A stretch of 64,000 bases of DNA from Agromyces protaetiae (GTDB taxonomy: Bacteria; Actinomycetota; Actinomycetes; Actinomycetales; Microbacteriaceae), in the NCBI RefSeq assembly GCF_004135405.1, contig NZ_CP035491.1, positions 2,666,001 to 2,730,000 of the forward strand, read 5' to 3'. The position numbers and the translations under genes are program-made. Below, piece after piece: positions 35,126 through 45,440 of this stretch. The notes beneath the pieces were generated by a model that was given only the letters and a program-made list of their open reading frames with translations, was not told the origin of the DNA and ran no database searches. Numbering within the stretch: the first letter of the stretch is position 1; each line of letters starts with the position of its first letter.

Positions 35126-35310
35126 GTAGGACTCCCTTGACGCTGGCGGAACAGGGCGACATTCACCTTCAGGCTAAGGGTTCCGGGCCCGCATGAACAT
35201 GAGGATGTCTCTGCGAGTCGCGCAGTGCCCCCGTGGACCGGAGCGAACCAGGAAGAGGGCATAGGCCCACTGCGTTCAGCCCGCTACGCTGAGCGCGAGG
35301 GGGGACGCCG

Positions 35311-35670
35311 ATGTCGACGGAGACCATGCCGAAAGCGGTCATCTGGTGGGGGATCGGCCTGCTGGTGGGAGGCGCGCTCCTCATCGTCGGGGCGCCCACC
35401 CTCGCGGCGCTGTTCTTCGCCTCGAACACGGGGGAGTGGCAGTCGGTGTACGCCGCGATCGACCTCGTCGTCGGCATCGCGCGCGTCTCGTTGCCGCCGC
35501 TCGGCGCCGCGCTCATCGCGGCCGGACTCGTCATGCAGTACCTCGACAAGCGGCTGGCGGGCGAGTCGATCCTCGACCGACCGCGCCGCTGGCACTTCCC
35601 GCCGGCGCCCGAACCCGCACCCGAGCCCGCCGCTGCCGCGGCGCGCAAGCGCGCGAAGCTGGGGAGGTGA
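35311..35670 (+). CDS. Small membrane protein, unknown function
   Basis: 119 residues. Two hydrophobic segments (AVIWWGIGLLVGGALLIVG and the stretch around SLPPLGAALIAAGLVM) flank a short loop, and the C-terminus is a Pro/Ala/Arg/Lys-rich cytoplasmic-type tail (PAPEPAPEPAAAAARKRAK). The ATG is preceded by GAGGGGGG and a TACGCT -10 box lies about 22 nt upstream. No family is recognised. A second small gene follows after 9 nt, then a UvrA-like gene; a shared function is not shown. Confidence 0.6.
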   Translation: MSTETMPKAVIWWGIGLLVGGALLIVGAPTLAALFFASNTGEWQSVYAAIDLVVGIARVSLPPLGAALIAAGLVMQYLDKRLAGESILDRPRRWHFPPAPEPAPEPAAAAARKRAKLGR

Positions 35671-35679
35671 AATCGGCCC

Positions 35680-35988
35680 ATGAAGCCCATCGAAGCGCTC
35701 AGCGCAGCAGAGGCGGCAACCGTCGGCCGAGTCGTCGCGACCCTCGTCGTCGCCTTCGGCGAGCAGGCCTCCTGGGACATCGACCTGCTGCCGCCCGCGA
35801 GCGTCGAACCCATCGCGACGGACGCGACGACGACGACGGTCGAGTCGCCCTCGGCGGCGCTCGAGGGGTACATCGACGAGATCCTCGACCGCGTCGGCCT
35901 GCGGCGCGTCGAGCCGCTCCAGACGATCGGGTCCGCCGAGTCCTGGAGCGCGGAAGTCGGCCCCCGACCCGCGCGCTCGCTAGCGTGA
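35680..35988 (+). CDS. Small hypothetical protein
   Basis: 102 residues, acidic, with no membrane segment or signal peptide. It begins MKPIEALSAAEAATVGRVVA and has a T-rich stretch (ATDATTTTVES) in the middle and no recognisable motif. The ATG follows the upstream small membrane gene by 9 nt with a weak GGAGG-like site (GGGGAGGTGAAATCGGCCC). It ends 4 nt before the UvrA-like ATG, and the -10 box of that gene lies inside its last codons. It may be a real small protein; support is codon context and spacing only. Confidence 0.5.
   Translation: MKPIEALSAAEAATVGRVVATLVVAFGEQASWDIDLLPPASVEPIATDATTTTVESPSAALEGYIDEILDRVGLRRVEPLQTIGSAESWSAEVGPRPARSLA
35981..35986 (+). promoter_or_regulatory. -10 box TAGCGT, 6 nt from the UvrA-like start (leaderless)
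   Basis: TAGCGT ends 6 nt before ATG 35993. Confidence 0.55.
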
Positions 35989-35992
35989 AGCC

Positions 35993-38359
<2,367 letters not shown>

Positions 38360-38423
38360 CCCACGCGCGTGTTGAGCCGGCCGTCCGTGTGCCGATAGGT
38401 TGACCCCGACGATCGGAGACACC

Positions 38424-38636
38424 ATGGAACTGCTCATCCCCCTCGCCGTGGGCGCGGTGTGGCTCGCAGCGATCGTCTACCTCGTCGTGCAGATCTGGCG
38501 CTCCGACGAGCTGTCCGAGATCGAGCGATGGGTGTGGTTCGCCGGAGTCGTGTTCTTTCCCCTCGTGTCGATGCTCGTGTGGTATCTCGCGGGGCCGCAC
38601 CCGTTCGGCCTGCGGATCACTCGCGAAGTGCGCTGA
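38424..38636 (+). CDS. Small PLDc_N-like membrane protein
   Basis: 70 residues from ATG 38424 (CGGAGACACC upstream; an upstream TTG at 38400 lies within the -10-like TAGGTT). There are two membrane helices (LIPLAVGAVWLAAIVYLVV and WFAGVVFFPLVSMLVWYLAG) with a charged turn between them. The W-x-V-x-FFP-x-x-x-M-V-W-Y pattern resembles the PLDc_N domain that fronts cardiolipin synthases and occurs alone in many actinobacteria. Function unknown. Confidence 0.65.
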   Translation: MELLIPLAVGAVWLAAIVYLVVQIWRSDELSEIERWVWFAGVVFFPLVSMLVWYLAGPHPFGLRITREVR

Positions 38637-38693
38637 CGGTTCTCCTCCTCCCGGGGGATGCACGGCCGATCGCATTTCGGCAGACTCGAAGGC

Positions 38694-38858
38694 ATGAGTC
38701 AGACCGTGTTGACCCCCGGAGCCGCTGTCCTCACCCCGCGCGGGCGCGGCGTGGTCATCGACGTACGCCCCACCCCGTCGGGTCGGTTCATCGTCGGCGT
38801 CGAAGACGAGACCGGGGAAGTGCGCTACTTCACCGAGCAGGCGTTGCAGCTCGCGTAG
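38694..38858 (+). CDS. Very small SH3-like beta-barrel protein, unknown function
   Basis: 54 residues from ATG 38694. The sequence alternates in beta-strand fashion (GAAVLTPRGRGVVIDVRPTP, then SGRFIVGVEDETGEVRYFTE), resembling a small SH3/KOW-like barrel. A CAGACT box 7 nt upstream is close to the leaderless -10 pattern. No family is recognised and coding status is moderately supported. Confidence 0.5.
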   Translation: MSQTVLTPGAAVLTPRGRGVVIDVRPTPSGRFIVGVEDETGEVRYFTEQALQLA

Positions 38859-38885
38859 CATCCGGCGGCGGCGTCGCCGCGGCCG

Positions 38886-39464
38886 TCATCGGTGTTCTTC
38901 GGCCTCCGCAGCGCTCCGCGCCCGGGCCTTGATCGCGACGATGACGTCGGTCTTGGCGTCGGCGTAGTCGTTCATGTCTTCCCACGCTTGATCGATCAGC
39001 GCCCGTTTCGTGCGCTCGTAGAGCGCGCGGTCATCGGCGTCGGTGCGGAGGCGGTCGCGAAAGAGGAGGTATTCCTCGATCGCGGGATCGGCTCGCTCGA
39101 AGACGTGGACGTGGATGTCACGCTGGGGCGTGCGGACCATACGGTGCCCGGGTTCGCGCACGCGGAGCACGTACCCGGCCGAGAGAAGCGGCTCGAGGTA
39201 GTCCTCTTCGGCGGTGATGTCGTCGACCGCGACGACGATATCGACGATGGGCTTCGCCGCGAGTCCCGGAACGGACGTGGAGCCGATGTGCTCGATCTCG
39301 ACGGGCGCGGGGCTGAGTGCGTCGCGGATCCGCCGTTCATGGTCGCGATAGACGATCGCCCAATGTTCGTCGAACTCTTGCAGGCCGACGACGAGCGGCT
39401 CGGGACCGCCGACGAGCTCGAGCTCCGTGACATCCGGCCGGCGATGCCCACGCTGCGTTCCCAC
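38886..39464 (-). CDS. GrpB family nucleotidyltransferase-like protein
   Basis: 192 residues from GTG 39464 (GAGGA seven nt upstream); a TTG at 39491 overlapping the TetR stop is possible. Family motifs are IEHIGSTSVPGLAAKPIVDI (the nucleotidyltransferase G-S with the metal Asp) and RDIHVHVFERADPAIEEYLL then FRDRLRTDADDRALYERTKR. Proteins of this family have the minimal nucleotidyltransferase fold, but substrates are mostly unknown. It follows a TetR regulator gene on the same strand and may be controlled by it. Confidence 0.88.
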   Translation of the reverse strand: MGTQRGHRRPDVTELELVGGPEPLVVGLQEFDEHWAIVYRDHERRIRDALSPAPVEIEHIGSTSVPGLAAKPIVDIVVAVDDITAEEDYLEPLLSAGYVLRVREPGHRMVRTPQRDIHVHVFERADPAIEEYLLFRDRLRTDADDRALYERTKRALIDQAWEDMNDYADAKTDVIVAIKARARSAAEAEEHR

Positions 39465-39487
39465 GCGATCATCCTCGCATTCCCCAC

Positions 39488-40096
39488 TCAATCGGTCACT
39501 CCGTTGCGGAGCGCGCCGACCAGCCGATCGATTCGGCCGCGCTGAAACTCGGCGACGTCGTATGGGGGAGCACCGCCGAGGAGAAGGGATGCGCTCTCGA
39601 CGACGACGGTGGAGTATCCGGCCACGAAGAAGGCGGCGAAGAATCGCGCATCGCGAACGAAGGCCGGATCGGCGTTCAACTCCTCCTCGAGCGCCGACTG
39701 CAACGTCGCCGCGATCTCGCGCGCGCGGGAGATGAGTGTGGGGGAGTCCGCGACCGTACGGAGGAAGAGCAGCGAACTCGGACTCGCGCCGGCGAGCGGT
39801 CGGTCCTCGTCGAGATGCGGGCTCACGAGCGTCCGCAACGAATCGAGGAGGTCGACGCCGGGTGTGCGGTCGCGAACGGCAGCGCGGAGCAACTCGACCG
39901 CGTCGTCCGCGCGGTCGAGGATCAGATCTTCTTTCCGCGGAAAGTGATTGAACACGGTCACGGGGGAGACCCCGGCTTGCCGAGCGATCTCAGCGACGGT
40001 GACCGCATCGAATCCACGCTCGAAGAACAGTCGCTTCGCGACCCGGGCGATCTTCGCACGCGTGCGCGGTCCGCCGCGAGGTGCCGTGCGAGGCAT
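39488..40096 (-). CDS. TetR family transcriptional regulator
   Basis: 202 residues from ATG 40096, with AAGGAAG about 9 nt upstream. The N-terminal HTH is RVAKRLFFERGFDAVTVAEI then ARQAGVSPVTVFNHFPRKED, the classic TetR pattern. The C-terminal ligand domain is all-helical. The start codon sits inside a GGATGCCTC word (40090-40098). It is divergent from a DUF1761 membrane gene and upstream of grpB; either could be the target. The 158-bp divergent gap contains TGTCAGTACA as a short palindrome. Confidence 0.9.
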   Translation of the reverse strand: MPRTAPRGGPRTRAKIARVAKRLFFERGFDAVTVAEIARQAGVSPVTVFNHFPRKEDLILDRADDAVELLRAAVRDRTPGVDLLDSLRTLVSPHLDEDRPLAGASPSSLLFLRTVADSPTLISRAREIAATLQSALEEELNADPAFVRDARFFAAFFVAGYSTVVVESASLLLGGAPPYDVAEFQRGRIDRLVGALRNGVTD

Positions 40097-40254
40097 CCGA
40101 ATCACTTCCTTATGTCAGTACACGAAGTCACTCACTCTAGCGATCGCGACAACCTCGCGTGCCCTCCGGACCCGGAAACGCTCGGTCGGATACGTTGCAG
40201 TCAGGAAGCCTGACGATCAGGCGCGCGATGTGCTGGGCGACGAAGGGAACGGCG

Positions 40255-40683
40255 ATGCTCGAACACGTCAACTACTGGGCGGTCTTGATCGCGACGGCGT
40301 CGACCATGGTCGTCGGCTCGGTCTGGTACACACCGAAGGTGTTCGGCACGCGGTGGGCGAAACTTGCGAAGGTCGATCTCGACAACGTCGGCAGCGCGGT
40401 CGGACCGATCCTGACGACCGTCCTCGTGAGCTTCATCAGCGCATGGGTGCTCGCAATCGCCACGAGCACCGCGTGGACGGCGTACGACGGCAACTTCTTC
40501 GGCACGGCTATCGTCGTGGGCATCCTTCTGTGGGCGGGATTCACGGCAGCACGGTTCATCACGCACGACGCGTTCGAAGGTCGTCCGGCCGCACTGACCA
40601 TCATGAACATCGCCCACGAGCTCGTCACCGTGCTCATCATGGCGATCATCATCGGCGTGTGGCCGCCGGCCGGGACGGTCTGA
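40255..40683 (+). CDS. DUF1761 family membrane protein
   Basis: 142 residues from ATG 40255 (AAGGGA upstream). It has four hydrophobic segments. The N-terminal WAVLIATASTMVVGSVWYTP then KVFGTRWAKL is characteristic of DUF1761, as is the later FFGTAIVVGILLWAGFTAAR with FEGRPAAL. The role is unknown. It is divergent from a TetR gene, a layout that often means regulation by that repressor. Confidence 0.8.
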   Translation: MLEHVNYWAVLIATASTMVVGSVWYTPKVFGTRWAKLAKVDLDNVGSAVGPILTTVLVSFISAWVLAIATSTAWTAYDGNFFGTAIVVGILLWAGFTAARFITHDAFEGRPAALTIMNIAHELVTVLIMAIIIGVWPPAGTV

Positions 40684-40797
40684 ACGAACCGTTCCGACCC
40701 GGTTATGCGTCAATGTCGAGTGCGCCGATAATGCACATTATGTCGGATAAGAGATCCGGAGGACTTCTGGAGAATCGGCTGACCACTTCCCCAGTGG

Positions 40798-41238
40798 TCA
40801 TTCGAACGGCTTCAGAACGACCGGTCCCAGCCCGGTCGGGTTCACCGAGATCACGACCGGCTCTCCGTCGCAGTTCGTGACGAACGCGATTCTTGCGCTC
40901 TCGCCGGCTTCGATCGTCGGCGGCAGCTTGGTGGTGAGCGCGAAACCCTCAGGCGCGCTGTTTCGCCCGAACGGGACGTGCCACTCGAGCATGCTTGCGC
41001 CAGCCACCGACTCCCAGTCGCCTTGCGGAAAATGCACCGGCTCAGATCCGGTGTTCTGTACGTCGAGACCGAACCCGCAGCGACCATCGAAGCTCTCGAC
41101 CAGGGTCGCCTTCGCGTGGATCGGTCCTTGCTCACCTTCGGCTTCGACAGCGGGGGTGCATCCCACGAGAAGCAGAGCTCCAGTCACACTCAGGCCGATC
41201 AGAATCGTCTTGCCGAATCGTTGACGTTGAGTGCTCAT
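40798..41238 (-). CDS. Putative lipoprotein, unknown function
   Basis: 146 residues from ATG 41238, chosen because it gives a type II signal peptide: basic MSTQRQRFGK, hydrophobic core and lipobox LLVGC near residue 29. The mature part is mostly beta-type with a Cys pair (GRCGFGL and VTNCDGEP) that may form a disulfide, and a DUF4232-like immunoglobulin appearance (NTGSEPVHFPQGDW, GESARIAFVTNC). No good ribosome site is visible. The stop of the next lipoprotein gene lies 16 nt upstream, so the two probably share a transcript. Confidence 0.72.
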   Translation of the reverse strand: MSTQRQRFGKTILIGLSVTGALLLVGCTPAVEAEGEQGPIHAKATLVESFDGRCGFGLDVQNTGSEPVHFPQGDWESVAGASMLEWHVPFGRNSAPEGFALTTKLPPTIEAGESARIAFVTNCDGEPVVISVNPTGLGPVVLKPFE

Positions 41239-41254
41239 ATCAGGAGTGCTCGTA

Positions 41255-41833
41255 TCAGTGTGACGAGCCGACAACGACGACGTAGGCGTCGTGGGACTCA
41301 GCCCAATCGGTGGCGGCCGCAACCATCGTGTCCTGGTCGCGAGTGCCTGCTAGCTCGGTTCCGCCGGATTCGTCGACGGAGGAGACCGTGCCCCAGGCGC
41401 CCTGACCCCAGTAGACGATGACGACGGTGCGACCGATCTCGTTCGCGTATGCGGTTGCGACCTCTCGGATGCTTCTCACGCCCGCCACGGGCGCGAACTC
41501 GTCCTCGGTCTGTGCCTGAGCAGCCCCGGGGGTCGCGTCGGCGACGATCTGGTCGATGACCGGCTGCGGGAGGGGTTGTCCGGGTATCACGACGATCACG
41601 GTGCCATCGTGAAGGGTGATGTCGCGGGGGGCATTCCGCGCGAGTACCTGCTTCTCGAACTCGGAGAGCTCGCCGTCTCCGTCCGTGTCCCCCTCGATTG
41701 GAACGGTGGCAGCTGCGGTCAAGGCGGTTTCGGTGTCGGGGAGGAACGAGGCGTCGACAGGCGTACACCCAGCAACGAGCGGGACGATCAGCAGCGCGGT
41801 AAGGGCGGCGCGGCGCGTTCGGGTCTTCATCAT
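41255..41833 (-). CDS. Lipoprotein with a canonical EF-hand-like calcium loop
   Basis: 192 residues. The signal MMKTRTRRAALTALLIVPLV leads to lipobox VAGC (Cys23). Shortly after comes DTDGDGELSEFE, which fits the DxDxDG-x-x-x-E calcium-binding loop exactly. The rest has a TPM-like feel (VVIVYWGQGAWG, YVVVVGSSH) but no catalytic motif I can name. ATG 41833 is 6 nt from a TAGATT -10 box, so the message is leaderless. It is the first gene of a two-lipoprotein unit. Confidence 0.75.
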   Translation of the reverse strand: MMKTRTRRAALTALLIVPLVAGCTPVDASFLPDTETALTAAATVPIEGDTDGDGELSEFEKQVLARNAPRDITLHDGTVIVVIPGQPLPQPVIDQIVADATPGAAQAQTEDEFAPVAGVRSIREVATAYANEIGRTVVIVYWGQGAWGTVSSVDESGGTELAGTRDQDTMVAAATDWAESHDAYVVVVGSSH

Positions 41834-41839
41834 GCGGCG

Positions 41840-41845
41840 AATCTA
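41840..41845 (-). promoter_or_regulatory. -10 box TAGATT, 6 nt from the EF-hand lipoprotein start (leaderless)
   Basis: TAGATT on the minus strand ends 6 nt before ATG 41833. Confidence 0.6.
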
Positions 41846-41933
41846 TCGCCAGCGGCCAACTCTGGACACCGGCTGGCCCAGTGATCACGACACGCAAGTC
41901 GACGCATGCGCGCTCGGAGCCGCTTGGTCCCCG

Positions 41934-43370
41934 CTAGGCGTACTCGGGCCGCGTCATGAGCGGCGACCGCAGGTGCAGCGCCAGGTCGGCTGTCGTGAGC
42001 GGCACCGTCACCCAGCGTGCGGCCGCGATGCCGGTGTCGGATTCGATTTCGAGGCGCACGCGATGCGGACCGGTGATCACGATGATGTCGGCGACGAACG
42101 TACTCCCCCACCATGCGCCGCGTGCGCAGAGCGCACGGCCGAGCGGCGGGTTCTCACGCCACTCGGTGCACCCGATTTCGACATCGACCAGCGATTCGAA
42201 TCGAGCGAGCCATCCGCCGTCGATCCGCTCGACGACGAGGGAGGTTCCGTCGGGAATGGCGGATGTCTCGGCCGACGCGTCGACCGTCGCTCGCACCACG
42301 TCGGGGCCTTCGTTCTCGCCCTGAGGATGCTCGAGGGCGAGCGCACGCAGCCGGGCGGCGAGCATCGTGTCGTCACCAGTCGAGTCGACGATGTCGATGC
42401 CCGGCAGCAGGCACTCCCACACCGCGTCGAGCACCTGCGGCGCGTGCGGCACGGTCTGCTGCGCCGAGGTGACGGCGACCACGAGTTCGTGCTCGGGGAC
42501 GACGACGAGATGCTGCCCGAACGCGCCGTTCCCGTGGAAGCCGTGGCGCGAACGCCAGATCTGGTAGCCGTATCCGGCTTCGAAGTCGGCGCCCCACTCC
42601 CCCGCGACGTAGTGCTCGCTGTCGACGAGTCGACTCGTGGCTCGCTCGACCCACTCGCGCTGCACGAGCTGTTCGTCGCCCCAGCGACCGCCGCGCAGCA
42701 GCAATTCACCGAACGCGGCGAGAGCCTCGGTCGTGAGGTGCAGTCCGTGGAATCCGAACACCGCCCCACTTCCCACGCGATCCCATTCTGCGTGCTCGAT
42801 CCCCATCGGGGCGAAGAGCCGTTCGTCGAGGAAGTCGGCGAGATCACGTCCGGTAGCTCGTTCGACCATCCGCGCGAGCACGAACGTCGCCGCGTTGTCG
42901 TACGCGAATCGCGTGCCCGGCTCGTGGGCGAACGGCACCCGGAGGAACCCTCTCACGAGATCCCCCGGCTCCAGCGTCCAGGCCGCGTCGAGGCTGTCGA
43001 GGCCGTGCCCGGCGGTCATCGTCAGCAGGTGCTCGACGGTCACGGATCGGGCTCGCGACGAGACATCCGCGGGCACATGATCGGGCAGCACATCGACGAC
43101 CCGATCGTCAAGTGCGAGCACACCGTCGGCGATCGCGAGCCCGACGGCCATCCCCGTGACCGACTTCGTGAGCGAGTACAGCAGGTGCGGTCGTTCGGCC
43201 GAGTACGGCGCCCACCAACCCTCGGCGACGACGTGGCCGTGGCGCACGACCACGAGCGAGTGGCATTCGATCGAATGCGACTCGAAGCGGTCGAGCAGCG
43301 CCGCGATCGCGCGCGATGACACGCCCGCGACGGTCGGCGTGGTCCGTGGCAGCAGGGCGCGTCGAGACAT
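41934..43370 (-). CDS. Serine hydrolase, class C beta-lactamase/penicillin-binding fold
   Basis: 478 residues. Active-site motifs are LYSLTKSVTGMAVGLAI (SxxK, about residue 66), the FAYDNAATFVL YxN motif (about 155), and GFHGNGAFGQHLVVVPEHEL in place of KTG (about 285). The C-terminal 130 residues are a beta-rich extra domain. There is no signal peptide, so it is probably a cytoplasmic esterase or peptidase rather than a periplasmic beta-lactamase. ATG 43370 is leaderless and sits inside a GGATGTCTC word. Substrate unknown. Confidence 0.88.
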   Translation of the reverse strand: MSRRALLPRTTPTVAGVSSRAIAALLDRFESHSIECHSLVVVRHGHVVAEGWWAPYSAERPHLLYSLTKSVTGMAVGLAIADGVLALDDRVVDVLPDHVPADVSSRARSVTVEHLLTMTAGHGLDSLDAAWTLEPGDLVRGFLRVPFAHEPGTRFAYDNAATFVLARMVERATGRDLADFLDERLFAPMGIEHAEWDRVGSGAVFGFHGLHLTTEALAAFGELLLRGGRWGDEQLVQREWVERATSRLVDSEHYVAGEWGADFEAGYGYQIWRSRHGFHGNGAFGQHLVVVPEHELVVAVTSAQQTVPHAPQVLDAVWECLLPGIDIVDSTGDDTMLAARLRALALEHPQGENEGPDVVRATVDASAETSAIPDGTSLVVERIDGGWLARFESLVDVEIGCTEWRENPPLGRALCARGAWWGSTFVADIIVITGPHRVRLEIESDTGIAAARWVTVPLTTADLALHLRSPLMTRPEYA

Positions 43371-43376
43371 CCGGTC

Positions 43377-43382
43377 AATCTA
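43377..43382 (-). promoter_or_regulatory. -10 box TAGATT, 6 nt from the serine hydrolase start (leaderless)
   Basis: TAGATT on the minus strand ends 6 nt before ATG 43370. Confidence 0.6.
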
Positions 43383-43409
43383 TCGGCTCCCGGATGTCTC
43401 GACCGCGTG

Positions 43410-43448
43410 CCGGAGGGCCGGTCCGCGTCGTGCGAACCGGCCCTCCGG
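43410..43448 (-). terminator. Hairpin terminator after the SpaA-like adhesin gene
   Basis: A perfect 13-bp stem (43410-43422 with 43436-43448) with a 13-nt loop, 20 nt beyond the adhesin stop. Confidence 0.7.
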
Positions 43449-43468
43449 ATCCGATGCTCGAAGACCGA

Positions 43469-45274
43469 TCAGCCTTCATCGTCGTGCGTGACCCTCACTT
43501 CCGCGCGGCGTCGGTCGGCGGCCAGTGCGATGATCGCGCCTCCCGCGAGCAGGGTGACTCCTGCCGCGACGATGCCGCCGATCTCCACACCCGTGGTCGC
43601 CGTCCCGGCGGGGCCGGTCTTCGCGGCCTCGGGCACGATCGGTGGGGCCGGCGGCGCCGGTGCGTTGACGATGTCACCGAACGAGACCTCGAGGTGTCCG
43701 CCGTCGACGGTCACGGTGTAGACCTCGTCGGTGCGCTGATAGCCATCGGGGGCTTTCGTCTCGACGAGGGTGTAGTCGCCCCACACGAGATCGATGACGT
43801 CCAGTTCACCGGCGACGGGGTCGGCGTCTCGCGTGCCGTTGTCAACGACGGGGATGACGGTGCCATCCGGTGCGCGGAGCTCCCACTCCGACCCGTCGAG
43901 GGCGGCGCCCCCGGGATCGACCTTGCTCCACGTGACGTGTCCCAGTGCGGCATCCGCCTGGTTGGTCAGGACGAGCTCGACACCCGCCGCCGTGGCCGGG
44001 GTGACATCCCAAGTCCCGTCGCCGTTGGCGACGACGCCTTCGCCCGTGAGGGTCCAGTCGTTCCACGCGACCCCGGCGATCTCCGGAAAGTCGATCTCTT
44101 CGATGACGAAGGTCGACCCGATCGGCGCCCGGTCGCTGCGCGCAGGCTGCCCGACCGTGAGCTGCATGGTCTTCGCGGCGTCGGCCGATTCCTTCACGGC
44201 GTAGCGCACCGTGAATACGGCGCCGGCCGCCGCGTCCGATTGTTCGCCGGTGAGCGCCTTCGTGATCATGAAGCGTGTGTACATGTCGCCGGTACCGATT
44301 CCGCCGCCGGCCGACTCGTAGGTGTACTTCGTCGACGTGGTGGTGGTGCCGACCGTTGCGGTGTTGCCGAAGATGTCGCCTTCGACCACGATGCCGTCGG
44401 CGTCGGTCGTGTATGTCAGCCGGTAGAAGAGCGCTTCACTCGGCAGGCCGTGCGCCTCGAAGTCGAACGACTTCAGGTCGCCGTCGTACTGCACCGTGTA
44501 GAAGCTCGGATCGACACGCGTCCAGGTGCCGACGAACACACCGTTCTCGACGGGACGGGCGCTCAGCCACAGGTCGCCGGTGTAGTGGTGGTTCTCATGC
44601 GCCGGGTCGAGCGCATCCGACACGGTGAACGCGCCGTTCTGCACGTACGAGGCCGGGATGCCGATGGTCCACTGGATGCGACCGTCGACCGCCGTAGGCC
44701 CCGAATACTTGAAGGGCCGCTCGGGCGCGGTGAGGTCTTCGGGGATGATGCCGCCTTCACCGGGCAAGTCCACATAGATGTACTCGTCGCCGACGATGAA
44801 CTCGACGTGGTCCTCAGTGCTCGACTTGGTCGCTTGCACCGTCATCCAGAACGAGCCGCCGATGTTCTCCAGTCCGAGGACCGCATCGGTCAAGGTGCAG
44901 ATGATCTCGGGGCCGTTGCCCTGGGTGATCACGCACGTGGCCAGCACCGCTCCGGTCGCGGGGTCGACCAGGTCGAACGTCCCGTTCCCGTAGCGGGCGA
45001 ACTCCGCGGGGAGGGTCATCCCGAACGTCTCCCCCGGCAAGGCGCCGTCGGGAACCGCCCAGTCGGCCGTGATGCGCACGAGCTCCCACTGATGCAACGG
45101 TCCGTCGCCGCCGCTCTCCTTCTCGAGCTGGATGTTCGAGATGGCGTTCGGATGCGTCACGTCGATCGCCGCTGACGCGGGTGCCGCCCCGGCGAGGAGT
45201 CCTCCCAACGCGAGGCTGAGCGCAACGAGGGCTCCTACGACTCGTCTGGCGCGTGCTTTCTGTACGGTGTCCAC
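43469..45274 (-). CDS. SpaA-like surface adhesin with prealbumin-type repeats and a C-terminal wall/membrane anchor
   Basis: 601 residues from GTG 45274 (AAGGAG 8 nt upstream). A signal peptide ends near APASA (residue 35). Residues 36-320 form an Ig-like adhesin region (bacterial collagen-binding type). Two prealbumin-like SpaA segments follow, about 325-430 and 435-545; the second has WSKVDPGGAALDGSEWELRA and YTLVETKAPDGYQ, the family's ExxxPxGY end. The C-terminus has PEAAKTGPAGTATTG, a hydrophobic helix and RRR, but no LPxTG; AAKTG may be a divergent sorting motif. It is exported and anchored, probably for adhesion. Confidence 0.85.
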   Translation of the reverse strand: MDTVQKARARRVVGALVALSLALGGLLAGAAPASAAIDVTHPNAISNIQLEKESGGDGPLHQWELVRITADWAVPDGALPGETFGMTLPAEFARYGNGTFDLVDPATGAVLATCVITQGNGPEIICTLTDAVLGLENIGGSFWMTVQATKSSTEDHVEFIVGDEYIYVDLPGEGGIIPEDLTAPERPFKYSGPTAVDGRIQWTIGIPASYVQNGAFTVSDALDPAHENHHYTGDLWLSARPVENGVFVGTWTRVDPSFYTVQYDGDLKSFDFEAHGLPSEALFYRLTYTTDADGIVVEGDIFGNTATVGTTTTSTKYTYESAGGGIGTGDMYTRFMITKALTGEQSDAAAGAVFTVRYAVKESADAAKTMQLTVGQPARSDRAPIGSTFVIEEIDFPEIAGVAWNDWTLTGEGVVANGDGTWDVTPATAAGVELVLTNQADAALGHVTWSKVDPGGAALDGSEWELRAPDGTVIPVVDNGTRDADPVAGELDVIDLVWGDYTLVETKAPDGYQRTDEVYTVTVDGGHLEVSFGDIVNAPAPPAPPIVPEAAKTGPAGTATTGVEIGGIVAAGVTLLAGGAIIALAADRRRAEVRVTHDDEG

Positions 45275-45428
45275 ATCTATCACTCCTTCGAGTTGTGTGA
45301 CTCACTTAAGGGACGCGCTTCGAGTTCGTTCATGACGACGTTCCGGGTTCTCCCAGGCATTTGCCAGACTCCGAGGGCGCGTCTGCGCGACCAGGTCGAG
45401 ACGCGTGCGAATCGAATCTCTGTTCGAG

Positions 45429-45434
45429 TAGGCT
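45429..45434 (+). promoter_or_regulatory. -10 box TAGGCT, 6 nt from the GIY-YIG gene start (leaderless)
   Basis: TAGGCT ends 6 nt before ATG 45441. Confidence 0.6.
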
Positions 45435-45440
45435 CGATGC

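Noticed and set aside
33033..35162. A 709-codon open frame on the minus strand covering the SDR and HdeD-like genes
   Set aside because: It overlaps two well-supported genes, has Arg/His-rich composition typical of a GC-rich shadow frame, and only its last 157 codons (NfeD) are real.
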